From NCBI GenBank assembly GCA_910579335.1, contig CAJTUQ010000002.1, forward strand, positions 1 to 47,106: 47,106 nt of DNA. Reading direction: 5' to 3'. Origin of the DNA: an uncultured Dorea sp. Lineage in GTDB: Bacteria > Bacillota > Clostridia > Lachnospirales > Lachnospiraceae. Both the position numbers and the translations under genes were made by a program. The notes beneath the pieces are model-generated. The model saw only the letters and a program-made list of their open reading frames with translations, had not been told where the DNA came from and made no database searches. This document shows positions 39,725 to 47,106 of this stretch, piece after piece. Each line of letters begins with the position of its first letter. Position 1 is the first letter of the stretch.

Positions 39725-41167
39725 ATGGCAAAGGAAAAGAAATTAGTAAAGAATATTACACTCCGCGATGAAAATTTCGCGCAGTGGTACACAGATGTTG
39801 TGCGGGAAGCGGAATTATGTGATTATTCAAGTGTAAAGGGGTGTCTGAACTATCTGCCTAACGGATACGCAATCTGGGAGCTGATTCAGGCGGATTTGGA
39901 CAGACGTTTTAAGGAGACGGGGGTTGAGAATGTATCGCTGCCGCTGCTGATTCCGGAGAGTCTTCTTGAAAAAGAGGCGGATCATGTAGAAGGGTTTGCG
40001 CCGGAGGTTGCGTGGGTGACACATGGCGGTATGGAGAGGCTCCAGGAGAGATTATGTATCCGTCCGACTTCTGAGACGTTGTTTTGCGATCTTTGGGCCA
40101 GAACCGTAAAATCCTACAGAGATCTTCCGAAAGTATGGAATCAGTGGAACAGCGTGCTGCGCTGGGAGAAAACTACGAGGCCGTTCTTACGCTCCAGGGA
40201 ATTTCTCTGGCAGGAGGGACACACCATCCACGCTACGTACGAGGAGGCTGAGGAGCGCACGATTCAGATGTTCCACGTATATGAGGACTGCTATAAGGAG
40301 ACGCTGGCGATTCCGTTTGTTTCCGGAAGAAAAGCAGAGCATGAGAAATTTGCGGGCGCTCAGGACACTTATACAATTGAGGCGCTGATGCATGACGGCA
40401 AGGCACTGCAGTCTGCGACGAGCCATTTCTTTGGCAGCGGCTTCCCGGATGCGTTTGGTATTAAATATATTGATAAAAACAATGAGCCGCAGAGCGTGTA
40501 TGAGACTTCATGGGGGTGGTCCACAAGAAGTATCGGCGGACTGATTATGGTTCATGGCGACGACGACGGACTTGTACTGCCTCCGCATGTGGCGCCGGTC
40601 GAGTGCCGGGTAATTCCAATTGCGCAGCACAAGGAAGGAGTGCTTGACAAAGCATATGCGCTGTTTGACGAGCTGAAAAAAGCAGGCTACAGAGTGAAGA
40701 TTGATGCGTCCGATAAGAGTCCGGGATGGAAATTCGCCGAACAGGAGATTCTCGGAATCCCGACGCGTATTGAGATTGGACCGAAGGATATCGAGAACAG
40801 CCAGGTTGTTGTCGTGCGCCGTGATAACAGAGAAAAAATCATCGTTCCTATGGACGAGATTGCCGGAAAGCTGCGCGATATCCTGGAGACGATTCAGCAG
40901 GATATGTACAACCGGGCAAAAGATTTCCTCAATTCACATATTGATACGGCTGTGGAAATGGATGAAATGAAGGAGAAATTCCAGCAGAACAGGGGATTTG
41001 TTAAGGCCTGCTGGTGTGGCGACCCGGAATGCGAGGGCGAAGTGAAATATGTGACAGGCGGAGCGGCGACAAGATGTCTGATTGAAGACGAAGAGATGAT
41101 TTCGGATAAATGTATCTGGTGCGGCAAGCCGGCGAAGCATATGGCATACTGGGGCAAAGCGTATTAA
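39725..41167 (+). CDS. proS: Proline--tRNA ligase, short eukaryotic/archaeal-like (type 3) form
   Basis: A 480-residue class II aminoacyl-tRNA synthetase. It lacks the large editing insertion of E. coli-type ProRS and matches the shorter archaeal/eukaryote-like form found in several Firmicutes. Class II motif 2 is visible as FLRSREFLWQEGHT and motif 3 around VHGDDDGLVLPPHVAP. RPTSETL and the C-terminal zinc-binding region with cysteines (CWCGDPECEG, KCIWCGKP) are typical. AGGAGAAGG precedes the ATG. Expression is under the T-box leader upstream. The stop codon is one base before the cca start. Confidence 0.95.
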   Translation: MAKEKKLVKNITLRDENFAQWYTDVVREAELCDYSSVKGCLNYLPNGYAIWELIQADLDRRFKETGVENVSLPLLIPESLLEKEADHVEGFAPEVAWVTHGGMERLQERLCIRPTSETLFCDLWARTVKSYRDLPKVWNQWNSVLRWEKTTRPFLRSREFLWQEGHTIHATYEEAEERTIQMFHVYEDCYKETLAIPFVSGRKAEHEKFAGAQDTYTIEALMHDGKALQSATSHFFGSGFPDAFGIKYIDKNNEPQSVYETSWGWSTRSIGGLIMVHGDDDGLVLPPHVAPVECRVIPIAQHKEGVLDKAYALFDELKKAGYRVKIDASDKSPGWKFAEQEILGIPTRIEIGPKDIENSQVVVVRRDNREKIIVPMDEIAGKLRDILETIQQDMYNRAKDFLNSHIDTAVEMDEMKEKFQQNRGFVKACWCGDPECEGEVKYVTGGAATRCLIEDEEMISDKCIWCGKPAKHMAYWGKAY

Positions 41168-41168
41168 G

Positions 41169-42506
41169 ATGGGAAATTGCGATATCCGGCTGCCTGAAAA
41201 AGTGAATAGAATTATTCATACCCTGCAGGATGCGGGGTATGAAGCTTATGCGGTGGGCGGATGCGTGCGTGATTTTATTCTGGGAAGAACGCCAAAGGAT
41301 TGGGATATCACGACTTCCGCCATGCCGGAGGAGACGAAGGGACTGTTTGAAAAGACTTTCGATACGGGTATTGAGCATGGTACGGTCACGGTGCTTCTTG
41401 ACAGAGAAGGCTTTGAGGTGACTACCTACCGAATCGACGGGGAATATGAAGACAGCCGGCATCCAAAGAAGGTGACATTTACCCGCAGCCTCAGAGAGGA
41501 CCTGCTCCGCAGAGATTTTACAATTAATGCGATGGCGTATAATGAGAAAGAGGGGCTCGTTGATATTTTCGGCGGACTGAAGGATTTGGAAGCGGGAAAG
41601 ATTCGGTGCGTGGGGGATGCGAAAGCCAGATTTTCGGAGGATGCGCTCCGAATCTTAAGAGGTATCCGTTTTGCGGCGCAGCTGGGGTTTTCGATTGACG
41701 AGGAGACAAGGGCGGGAATGAGAGAGCTTGCCGATACCCTCAAAAACATCAGTGCCGAGCGGATACAGACAGAGCTTGTCAAGATGCTTGAGTCAAAGAG
41801 GCCGGGCCTTCTTAGGGAGGCATACGAGCTTGGTATCACGAAGCAGTTTCTGCCGGAGTTTGACCTTTTGATGGAAACGGAGCAGGAGACGCCTCATCAT
41901 ATGTATACGGTGGGGGAGCACACGATACATGCCATAGAGAATGTGCGTGCGGATAAGATTTTGCGGCTGACCATGCTGCTTCACGATATGGGAAAGCCTG
42001 CGTTTAAGACGGTAGATGAGAATGGAAGGGCGCATTTTAAGAAGCATGCGTTTGAGAGCGAGATTATTGCAAAAAAAGTTTTGAGGCGGCTTAAATTTGA
42101 CAACGATACGTTCCACAAGGTAACGCAGCTTGTATATTACCATGATTACCGGATGCCTGCCGAGGCGAAAAACGTAAGGCGCGCCATGAATAAGATCGGC
42201 AGCAGCCTCTTTCCGTATTATTTGGAGGTGAGGCGGGCGGACGTGCTTGCGCAGAGCCTGTATAGACGGGAAGAAAAGTTAAGGGAGCTGGATGAGATAG
42301 AAAAGCTTTACCGGGAGATTGTAAAGAGGGGACAGTGCGTGTCCTTGAAGGAACTGGCCGTTAGCGGCCGGGATCTGATTGAGGCCGGTATGGAGCCGGG
42401 GAAGGCAATCGGCGAGAAGCTTGCCTGGCTTTTGGAACTGGTAATTGAGGAGCCAAAGCTTAATACGAAAGAGAAGCTTCTGCAGTATATCGTACAAAAG
42501 AAATAA
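41169..42506 (+). CDS. cca: CCA tRNA nucleotidyltransferase with HD domain
   Basis: A 445-residue enzyme that adds or repairs the 3'-CCA end of tRNAs. The nucleotidyltransferase head has VGGCVRDFILGR and the metal-binding DWDITTS pattern. RRDFTINAMA and EDALRILRGIRFAAQLGF are the template-forming and neck regions. A C-terminal HD domain (HTIHAIENV, LLHDMGKP, YYHDYR) suggests added phosphohydrolase activity. No strong ribosome-binding site precedes it; translation probably couples to proS, one base upstream, and shares its T-box control. Confidence 0.94.
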   Translation: MGNCDIRLPEKVNRIIHTLQDAGYEAYAVGGCVRDFILGRTPKDWDITTSAMPEETKGLFEKTFDTGIEHGTVTVLLDREGFEVTTYRIDGEYEDSRHPKKVTFTRSLREDLLRRDFTINAMAYNEKEGLVDIFGGLKDLEAGKIRCVGDAKARFSEDALRILRGIRFAAQLGFSIDEETRAGMRELADTLKNISAERIQTELVKMLESKRPGLLREAYELGITKQFLPEFDLLMETEQETPHHMYTVGEHTIHAIENVRADKILRLTMLLHDMGKPAFKTVDENGRAHFKKHAFESEIIAKKVLRRLKFDNDTFHKVTQLVYYHDYRMPAEAKNVRRAMNKIGSSLFPYYLEVRRADVLAQSLYRREEKLRELDEIEKLYREIVKRGQCVSLKELAVSGRDLIEAGMEPGKAIGEKLAWLLELVIEEPKLNTKEKLLQYIVQKK

Positions 42507-42514
42507 GAGCCTGT

Positions 42515-42551
42515 AATCAGGGCGCGGACAAAAAAAGTCTGCGCCCTGATT
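42515..42551 (+). terminator. Hairpin terminator after cca
   Basis: AATCAGGGCGCGGAC pairs with GTCTGCGCCCTGATT (one G-U) around an A7 loop. The following T tract is poor (CATATTTC), so termination may be factor-assisted. Confidence 0.7.
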
Positions 42552-42617
42552 CATATTTCAGAGGTCTGCGACATATTTTAAAAAGAACACGTAATGTAGA
42601 GTGCAGGGGATGTCAAT

Positions 42618-43625
42618 ATGCAGGATTATGATAGGAATATTTTGGAAAAATATAAAATTGACGTAAGCAGCACCCGTAAAGTGAGGGGTGCTGTTTTATG
42701 CGACACAAGCCGGGGGGTATTTCTCTTAAAAGAGGTGTCGGCGCCGGCAGGGCGTATTCCTGCACTATGTGAATTGTATGCGCATCTGATTGAACATGGC
42801 TATGAGGGCGTGGATTCTATTGAGCCGAATGAGGACGGGGAGTTTGTCACGGCTTTTGAAGACGGAAAAAGATATATGCTGCGGCGTTGGTTTGCCGGAC
42901 GCGAGTGTGATTTCAGAAAGCCGGCGGAGCTCCTTGAAGCATCGGGGAATCTGGCAAAGCTTCATATCATTATGAGGGTGAGGCTTTCACAGTCAGCGAG
43001 GGCGGAGCGGCTTTGCGAGGAATACGGGCGGCATGACAGGGAGCTTCGGAAGGTCCGAAAATTTGTGCGTTCCATGACGTCTAAAGGAGAATTTGAGGTG
43101 TCGTTTTTGAAATATTTTGACTCCATGTACCAGTGGGCGGAAGCCGCGGACGACTTGCTGGCAAAATCAGATTACGAACGGCTCTATCAGGAGAGTATGG
43201 AGGGAAACCGCCTGACGCATGGAGAGTACAATTACCACAATATTTTGATGAAGGGGGAAGAAATATATAGTGCGCCGGCAAAGCTTCTGGCGACGACCAA
43301 TTTTGATAAATTTAAGCAGGATATACAGGTAGAGGATTTGTATTATTTTTTCAGAAAGGTAATGGAAAAACACGGGTGGAAGGAACGGCTCGGCGACAAT
43401 ATGCTCAATGCGTATTCCGCTATCTGCCCGTTGTCGGACGAGGAGATGGAGTATTTGAAAATCCGTCTTGCCTATCCGGAAAAATTCTGGAAAATTGCAA
43501 ATTCCTACTATCATTCGAATAAAGCATGGATTTCCGTCAAAAATGTGGAAAAATTAAACACGGCAATCCGGCAGACAAAAGAGAAAGAACGCTTTATGGA
43601 GAATATATTTGCTTTTCATTTGTAG
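42618..43625 (+). CDS. CotS-like spore coat kinase-fold protein
   Basis: A 335-residue protein with the aminoglycoside-phosphotransferase fold, resembling the CotS/YutH/YsxE spore-coat group of Firmicutes. The N-terminal lobe (about 1-95) is poor in nucleotide-binding motifs. The C-terminal lobe carries THGEYNYHN (200-208): the usual HGD.H..N catalytic loop here has glutamate (Glu203) in place of aspartate. The later magnesium-binding position is altered too (TTNFDKFKQD instead of a DF/D pattern). It is therefore likely a pseudokinase or a structural coat component. Subgroup and coat role are inferred from homology. Confidence 0.75.
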   Translation: MQDYDRNILEKYKIDVSSTRKVRGAVLCDTSRGVFLLKEVSAPAGRIPALCELYAHLIEHGYEGVDSIEPNEDGEFVTAFEDGKRYMLRRWFAGRECDFRKPAELLEASGNLAKLHIIMRVRLSQSARAERLCEEYGRHDRELRKVRKFVRSMTSKGEFEVSFLKYFDSMYQWAEAADDLLAKSDYERLYQESMEGNRLTHGEYNYHNILMKGEEIYSAPAKLLATTNFDKFKQDIQVEDLYYFFRKVMEKHGWKERLGDNMLNAYSAICPLSDEEMEYLKIRLAYPEKFWKIANSYYHSNKAWISVKNVEKLNTAIRQTKEKERFMENIFAFHL

Positions 43626-43641
43626 GCTGTTGGTGTATAAT
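43613..43641 (+). promoter_or_regulatory. Possible promoter for the phospho-sugar mutase gene
   Basis: TATAAT at 43636-43641 with TTTTCA at 43613-43618, 17-base spacer. The box overlaps the end of the CotS-like gene and lies about 35 bases before the mutase start. Confidence 0.45.
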
Positions 43642-43675
43642 AATTAACAGCAATAGCGAGACAGGAGGTACAGAT

Positions 43676-45406
43676 ATGGAATATCGCGAGCGGTATGAGG
43701 AATGGATGAATAATCCGTATTTTGATGAGGCAACGAGAGAAGAACTAAAGAAAATTGCAGACGATGATAATGAGATAAAAGAACGTTTTTATAAAGATCT
43801 CGAATTTGGGACTGCGGGACTCAGAGGTATTATCGGCGCGGGGACGAACCGTTTGAATATCTATACGGTAAGAAAGGCGACGCAGGGACTGGCGAATTAT
43901 ATTGCCGCAAAAGATGCGTGTGAAAAAGGGGTGGCGATAGCTTATGATTCCCGGAGGATGTCGCCTGAATTTGCGGACGAGGCGGCGCTCTGCCTTGCGG
44001 CGAACGGAATCAAGGCGTATGTGTTTGACGCGCTCCGCCCGACGCCGGAGCTATCCTACGCAGTAAGGAAGCTGGGCTGCATTGCCGGAATCAATATTAC
44101 GGCAAGCCATAATCCTCCGGAGTACAACGGCTATAAGGTATATTGGGAAGACGGGGCACAGATTACGCCGCCTCACGACAAGGGTATCATGGACGAGGTA
44201 AAGGCGGTCACAGACTACAATACCGTGAAGACAATGGATTTGGATGCGGCGAAAGCGAACGGCCTTTATCAGGTGATAGGAGCGGATGTTGATGACGGGT
44301 ATATTGCGCAATTAAAGACGCAGGTGCTTCATCAGGATGCGATTGATGCGGTCGGCGATGAAATAAAAATCGTGTACAGCCCGCTTCACGGGACGGGAAA
44401 TGTACCGGCAAGACGGATTTTGAAAGAGCTTGGCTTTCGTAATGTACATGTAGTAAAAGAGCAGGAACTTCCGGACGGAGAGTTCCCTACCGTTTCTTAT
44501 CCAAATCCGGAAGCGGAGGAGGCGTTTGAACTGGGGCTTGCGCTTGCAAAGGAGATTGATGCGGATCTTGTACTTGCCACGGATCCGGATGCGGACAGGC
44601 TTGGCGTGCGCGTGAAGGATAAGGACGGAGAATACCATACGCTGACGGGCAATATGTCAGGATGTCTTCTTGCGGATTACGAAATCGGGCAGCGGAAGGC
44701 GCTTAAGGGGCTTCCGGACGACGGGTATCTTATTAAAACCATCGTTACCTCCAATATGGCTGATGCCATTGCGAAGGAGTATGACGCGGGGCTAATAGAA
44801 GTGCTGACGGGTTTTAAGTACATCGGGCAGCAGATTCTTGGCTTTGAGACGACGGGAAAGGGAAATTACCTGTTTGGATTTGAGGAGAGCTATGGCTGTC
44901 TAATCGGCACGCATGCGAGGGACAAGGATGCGATTGTGGCGACGATGGCGCTGTGCGAGGCGGCGGCTTACTATAAGACGCAGGGAAAGACGCTCTGGGA
45001 CGCAATGATGGATATGTATGAAAAATACGGATATTACAAAGACGACATCCAGTCCATCACATTGAAGGGAATTGAAGGACTTCAGAAGATTCAGGAGATA
45101 CTTGAGACTTTAAGAAAGAATCCGCCTACGGAATTTGGCGGATATCGAGTGCTGAAGGCAAGAGATTATCAGGCGGATACCATTAAAGATCTTGAGACGG
45201 GTGAAGTTACGGGCACCGGGCTTCCGGCATCCAACGTACTTTATTATGATCTGACGGATGACGCATGGCTCTGCGTGCGGCCGTCCGGTACGGAACCAAA
45301 AGTAAAATTCTATTATGGAATTAAAGGGACGTCTCTTGAAGATGCGGAAAAGAAATCCGAGGAGCTTGGCGAAAAGGTTGTGGCTATGATAGATTCCATG
45401 CTGTAA
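43676..45406 (+). CDS. pgcA: Phospho-sugar mutase (phosphoglucomutase/phosphomannomutase)
   Basis: A 576-residue alpha-D-phosphohexomutase that likely interconverts glucose-1-phosphate and glucose-6-phosphate, feeding glycogen and surface-polymer synthesis. Catalytic serine loop TASHNPPEYNGYK, metal loop DPDADR, sugar loop GFEESYG, and phosphate loop RPSGTEPK are all intact. Length is typical of PgcA-type enzymes. The ATG at 43676 follows AGGAGG; longer frames run back into the CotS-like gene without family similarity. It lies near glgB but is separated by three genes, so a functional rather than operonic link. Confidence 0.93.
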   Translation: MEYRERYEEWMNNPYFDEATREELKKIADDDNEIKERFYKDLEFGTAGLRGIIGAGTNRLNIYTVRKATQGLANYIAAKDACEKGVAIAYDSRRMSPEFADEAALCLAANGIKAYVFDALRPTPELSYAVRKLGCIAGINITASHNPPEYNGYKVYWEDGAQITPPHDKGIMDEVKAVTDYNTVKTMDLDAAKANGLYQVIGADVDDGYIAQLKTQVLHQDAIDAVGDEIKIVYSPLHGTGNVPARRILKELGFRNVHVVKEQELPDGEFPTVSYPNPEAEEAFELGLALAKEIDADLVLATDPDADRLGVRVKDKDGEYHTLTGNMSGCLLADYEIGQRKALKGLPDDGYLIKTIVTSNMADAIAKEYDAGLIEVLTGFKYIGQQILGFETTGKGNYLFGFEESYGCLIGTHARDKDAIVATMALCEAAAYYKTQGKTLWDAMMDMYEKYGYYKDDIQSITLKGIEGLQKIQEILETLRKNPPTEFGGYRVLKARDYQADTIKDLETGEVTGTGLPASNVLYYDLTDDAWLCVRPSGTEPKVKFYYGIKGTSLEDAEKKSEELGEKVVAMIDSML

Positions 45407-45464
45407 GATATAACTGGAAAATATTTACAAAACCGTAAAAACGGCTTAAAAAGGGGAAATATCC

Positions 45465-45493
45465 TTGACAAACAGTGGGAAAATAGTTATAAC
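45465..45493 (+). promoter_or_regulatory. SigA promoter of the HU gene
   Basis: TTGACA (45465-45470), 17-base spacer, TATAAC (45488-45493). The predicted leader is about 100 bases and shows no obvious structured element. Confidence 0.75.
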
Positions 45494-45596
45494 TATAACA
45501 TGAGGCGAAAAAAGCATATAGTTAGGATATGCGTGACCGCTCGTAAGGAAAGACTAAAATGATATTTTAGGTGATAACAAGAGGAGGAAATTATCC

Positions 45597-45872
45597 ATGA
45601 ACAAAACAGAATTAGTAGCAGCAATTGCTGACAGGGCAGAATTGTCAAAGAAGGATTCCGAAAAGGCTTTGAAAGCTTTTGTTGATGTTGTAACTGAAGA
45701 ACTGAAAAAAGAGCATAAGGTTCAGTTAGTCGGATTTGGTACTTTTGAAGTTACAAAGAGAGCAGCAAGAGAGGGAAGAAACCCGCAGACCGGAAAGGTT
45801 ATGAACATTGAGGCTTGCAAAGCTCCGAAGTTTAAAGCAGGAAAAGCTTTAAAGGATGCTGTGAATGAGTAA
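45597..45872 (+). CDS. hup: HU family DNA-binding protein
   Basis: A 91-residue nucleoid protein that bends and compacts DNA as a dimer. The HU/IHF signature is visible as GFGTFEVTKRAAREGRNPQTG, with the beta-arm proline that intercalates in DNA. The N-terminal NKTELVAAIADRAELSKKD and the C-terminal APKFKAGKALKDAVN match the family. AGAGGAGG precedes the ATG. It has its own promoter and terminator, and lies just before the rqcP-yabP group, an arrangement common in Clostridia. Confidence 0.97.
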   Translation: MNKTELVAAIADRAELSKKDSEKALKAFVDVVTEELKKEHKVQLVGFGTFEVTKRAAREGRNPQTGKVMNIEACKAPKFKAGKALKDAVNE

Positions 45873-45888
45873 TTTTTAGGGATAAACA

Positions 45889-45920
45889 GGCAGAGGGCCG
45901 TTGGCTCTCTGTCTTTTTTT
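45889..45920 (+). terminator. Intrinsic terminator of the HU gene
   Basis: CAGAGGGCC (45891-45899) pairs with GGCTCTCTG (45903-45911), one G-T pair, three-base loop, then a seven-T run. Confidence 0.88.
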
Positions 45921-45941
45921 CTATGGTGAGGTGGTAATCGT

Positions 45942-46172
45942 ATGAGATTAGATAAATTTTTAAAAGTATCCCGCCTGCGGACAGTGGCAAACGAAGCGTG
46001 CGACGCCGGGCGCGTCACGGTGAACGGCAGTGCGGCGAAGGCTTCGGTCAAAGTAAAACCAGGGGATATTATTGAAATTCAGTTTGGGACAAAATCGGTG
46101 AAGGTGGAAGTTCTTGAAATTAAGGAAACAACAAAAAAAGAAGAAGCTGCCGGTCTGTTCAAATATCTGTAA
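45942..46172 (+). CDS. rqcP: S4 domain RNA-binding protein RqcP (YabO) with a shortened S4 motif
   Basis: A 76-residue S4-domain protein. In B. subtilis RqcP (YabO) helps RqcH add alanine tails to stalled nascent chains in ribosome-associated quality control. The frame starts MRLDKFLKVSRL and continues RTVANEACDAGRV. Relatives as I recall them have SRLIKRRTVA at this point, so this copy is about three residues shorter, in frame, in the loop between the two S4 helices. The rest (VNGSAAKASVKVKPGD, ETTKKEEA) is normal. GAGGTGG precedes the ATG. It is the first gene of the rqcP-yabP-yabQ-divIC row. Confidence 0.88.
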   Translation: MRLDKFLKVSRLRTVANEACDAGRVTVNGSAAKASVKVKPGDIIEIQFGTKSVKVEVLEIKETTKKEEAAGLFKYL

Positions 46173-46215
46173 TAAATGCGAACAACCTTTCATATGATTA
46201 TTAAGAAAGGTTGTG

Positions 46216-46506
46216 ATGTGTATGGAAGAACGGACTGCACAGAAAAATCATAAATTAGTCGTTAATAACCGTAAGACGAGTCTGGTAACGGGAGTACTGG
46301 ATGTTTTATCCTTTGATTTAAATGAGATTCTTCTGGAGACGGAGCAGGGGATGATGATGGTGAAGGGAACGGATCTGCATGTGAATCGTCTGAATCTGGA
46401 GAAGGGCGAGGTAGACCTGTCAGGAAATATTGACAGTATTTCTTATTCGGATGTCCATGCGGGGCCAAAGCAGGGGGAAAACTTGTTTTCCAAGCTGTTC
46501 AGGTAA
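46216..46506 (+). CDS. yabP: Sporulation protein YabP
   Basis: A 96-residue YabP-family protein needed for spore formation in relatives, where it acts with YabQ during cortex assembly. The pattern LVTGVLDVLSFDLNEILLETEQG and VKGTDLHVNRLNLEKGEVDLSG in outline matches the family. Start codons are crowded: GTG at 46213, ATG at 46216 and ATG at 46222. The middle one gives the best spacing to AAAGG (five bases). It follows rqcP by about 40 bases and precedes yabQ by three. Confidence 0.9.
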   Translation: MCMEERTAQKNHKLVVNNRKTSLVTGVLDVLSFDLNEILLETEQGMMMVKGTDLHVNRLNLEKGEVDLSGNIDSISYSDVHAGPKQGENLFSKLFR

Positions 46507-46509
46507 CGG

Positions 46510-46794
46510 ATGCCGGAGATCAGGGGAGAACTTATCATATTTCTGGTGTCGGTAACCACCGGAATTATGCTGCGTCTGGCATACCAAAGCATGAATGTTT
46601 TCCGTCAATTAGTAGAGCACAGTCTGTTTATAATTGGAATTGAGGACATTATTTTTTGGCTCGGCGCCGCGCTGTATGTGTTTGTGCAAATTTACCATAC
46701 AAGTGATGGTGCTATCAGATGGTATTTTATACTAGGTCTTGTATTTGGGACGGTTTTTTGCGAGGCAATGCTTGGGCGTTTCCGAAAAAGGTAA
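46510..46794 (+). CDS. yabQ: Spore cortex biosynthesis protein YabQ
   Basis: A 94-residue membrane protein with about three hydrophobic segments (about 8-25, 40-60 and 68-88). YabQ is required for cortex formation in B. subtilis. The family is recognised mostly by size, hydrophobicity and position after yabP: motifs IRGELIIFLVSV and DIIFWLGAALYVF are consistent. Start ATG lies three bases after the yabP stop, so translation is coupled. The 124 bases after it are AT-rich and hold no clear feature. Confidence 0.88.
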   Translation: MPEIRGELIIFLVSVTTGIMLRLAYQSMNVFRQLVEHSLFIIGIEDIIFWLGAALYVFVQIYHTSDGAIRWYFILGLVFGTVFCEAMLGRFRKR

Positions 46795-46918
46795 AAAAAA
46801 ATCTACGTTAATTTAAAAATTATATTTTTTAAAATGTTGCGTAAAGCGAAAAAAAAAGATAAGATAATGATGGATTAACGATATGGTTTGGACCTATCAG
46901 CAAGGGTGAGTATAAATT

Positions 46919-47106
46919 ATGAAAAAGATAAAGCAGGAACGCCATAGCCGCAGCAGCAGGCAGAAAAGGCGTCTTAGGGGGCACAAGAGAAGCGTGCTTG
47001 TGGTCAGTGCCGTCATTATACTGCTGGGCGCCATCGTGTTCGCAAATAGTATGACGCTGAGGGCAAAAGAGAAGGCTTACAAGGAACAGGAGCTTGAGAT
47101 TCGGCA
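46919..47106 (+). CDS. divIC: Septum formation initiator (FtsB/DivIC family), 3' partial
   Basis: The first 62 codons of a divisome protein. A basic cytoplasmic start (KKIKQERHSRSSRQKRRLRG) is followed by one membrane segment (SVLVVSAVIILLGAIVF) and the beginning of an outer coiled coil (RAKEKAYKEQELEI). This is the FtsB/DivIC layout, and the position after yabQ matches B. subtilis divIC. Start ATG follows AGGGTGAG. The rest lies beyond the window. Confidence 0.88.
   Translation, partial: MKKIKQERHSRSSRQKRRLRGHKRSVLVVSAVIILLGAIVFANSMTLRAKEKAYKEQELEIR

Noticed and set aside
43526..43675. N-terminal extension of the phospho-sugar mutase
   Set aside because: It overlaps the CotS-like gene, and AGGAGG directly precedes the ATG at 43676.

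Overview
The window looks like a chromosomal segment of a spore-forming, Gram-positive Clostridia, most likely Lachnospiraceae. The evidence is the spore genes (a CotS-like kinase, yabP, yabQ, ricT), a T-box leader on proS, strong GGAGG ribosome-binding sites, a B. subtilis-like order around holB-ricT-trmN6-rsmI and rqcP-yabP-yabQ-divIC, and the absence of outer-membrane genes. I saw no rRNA, tRNA, CRISPR array, insertion sequence or prophage. The family assignment is an inference from gene content and was not tested by a search.

Layout. 0-5 kb: a partial rhomboid protease, a soluble orphan histidine kinase, a HIT protein, a sigma-70-like factor, murG on the minus strand, a membrane protein resembling a sigma-factor partner, and a small secreted protein. 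5.3-11.8 kb: a compact operon encoding ATP sulfurylase (cysD), a CysN-CysC fusion, a PAPS-type sulfotransferase and a three-gene sulfonate/sulfate-type ABC importer. It can make activated sulfate (PAPS) and has an enzyme to use it, with no sulfate-reduction genes alongside. 11.8-14 kb: a TSCPD-domain protein, MTA/SAH nucleosidase and an unknown membrane protein. 14-20.4 kb: pgi, a YaaO-like decarboxylase, holB, ricT, trmN6 and rsmI. 20.6-25.2 kb: the sugar-transport ATPase msmX, a CdaR-type regulator and an aconitase-superfamily hydratase.

25.3-30.9 kb: a minus-strand unit (FadR-type GntR regulator plus ABC exporter) faces a plus-strand unit (ATC-hydrolase-like protein, sodium:solute symporter, aspartoacylase-like metallohydrolase). 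A TTGACA promoter and a repeated TCGA/CGATAA element lie between them, consistent with a regulated uptake-and-hydrolysis pathway. 31-33.6 kb: an ECF sigma factor and a membrane-anchored beta-propeller protein. 33.6-34.3 kb: a long gap holding a strong orphan promoter, a possible 29-codon gene and a terminator-like hairpin.

34.3-37.3 kb: a 984-residue protein with a TPR-like N-terminus, a Lys/Ala/Glu-rich coiled coil, a very acidic repeat region and a C-terminal AAA-type domain. That domain resembles CbbX/SpoVK but lacks the usual Walker B and arginine-finger residues. 37.4-47.1 kb: glgB, T-box-controlled proS, cca, a CotS-like protein, a phosphoglucomutase-type enzyme, HU, and the rqcP-yabP-yabQ-divIC cluster, the last gene cut by the window edge.

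The two most notable items are the sulfate-activation/sulfotransferase/importer operon and the large degenerate-AAA acidic protein. Start codons were chosen by Shine-Dalgarno placement and family length, so several differ from the longest possible reading frame.
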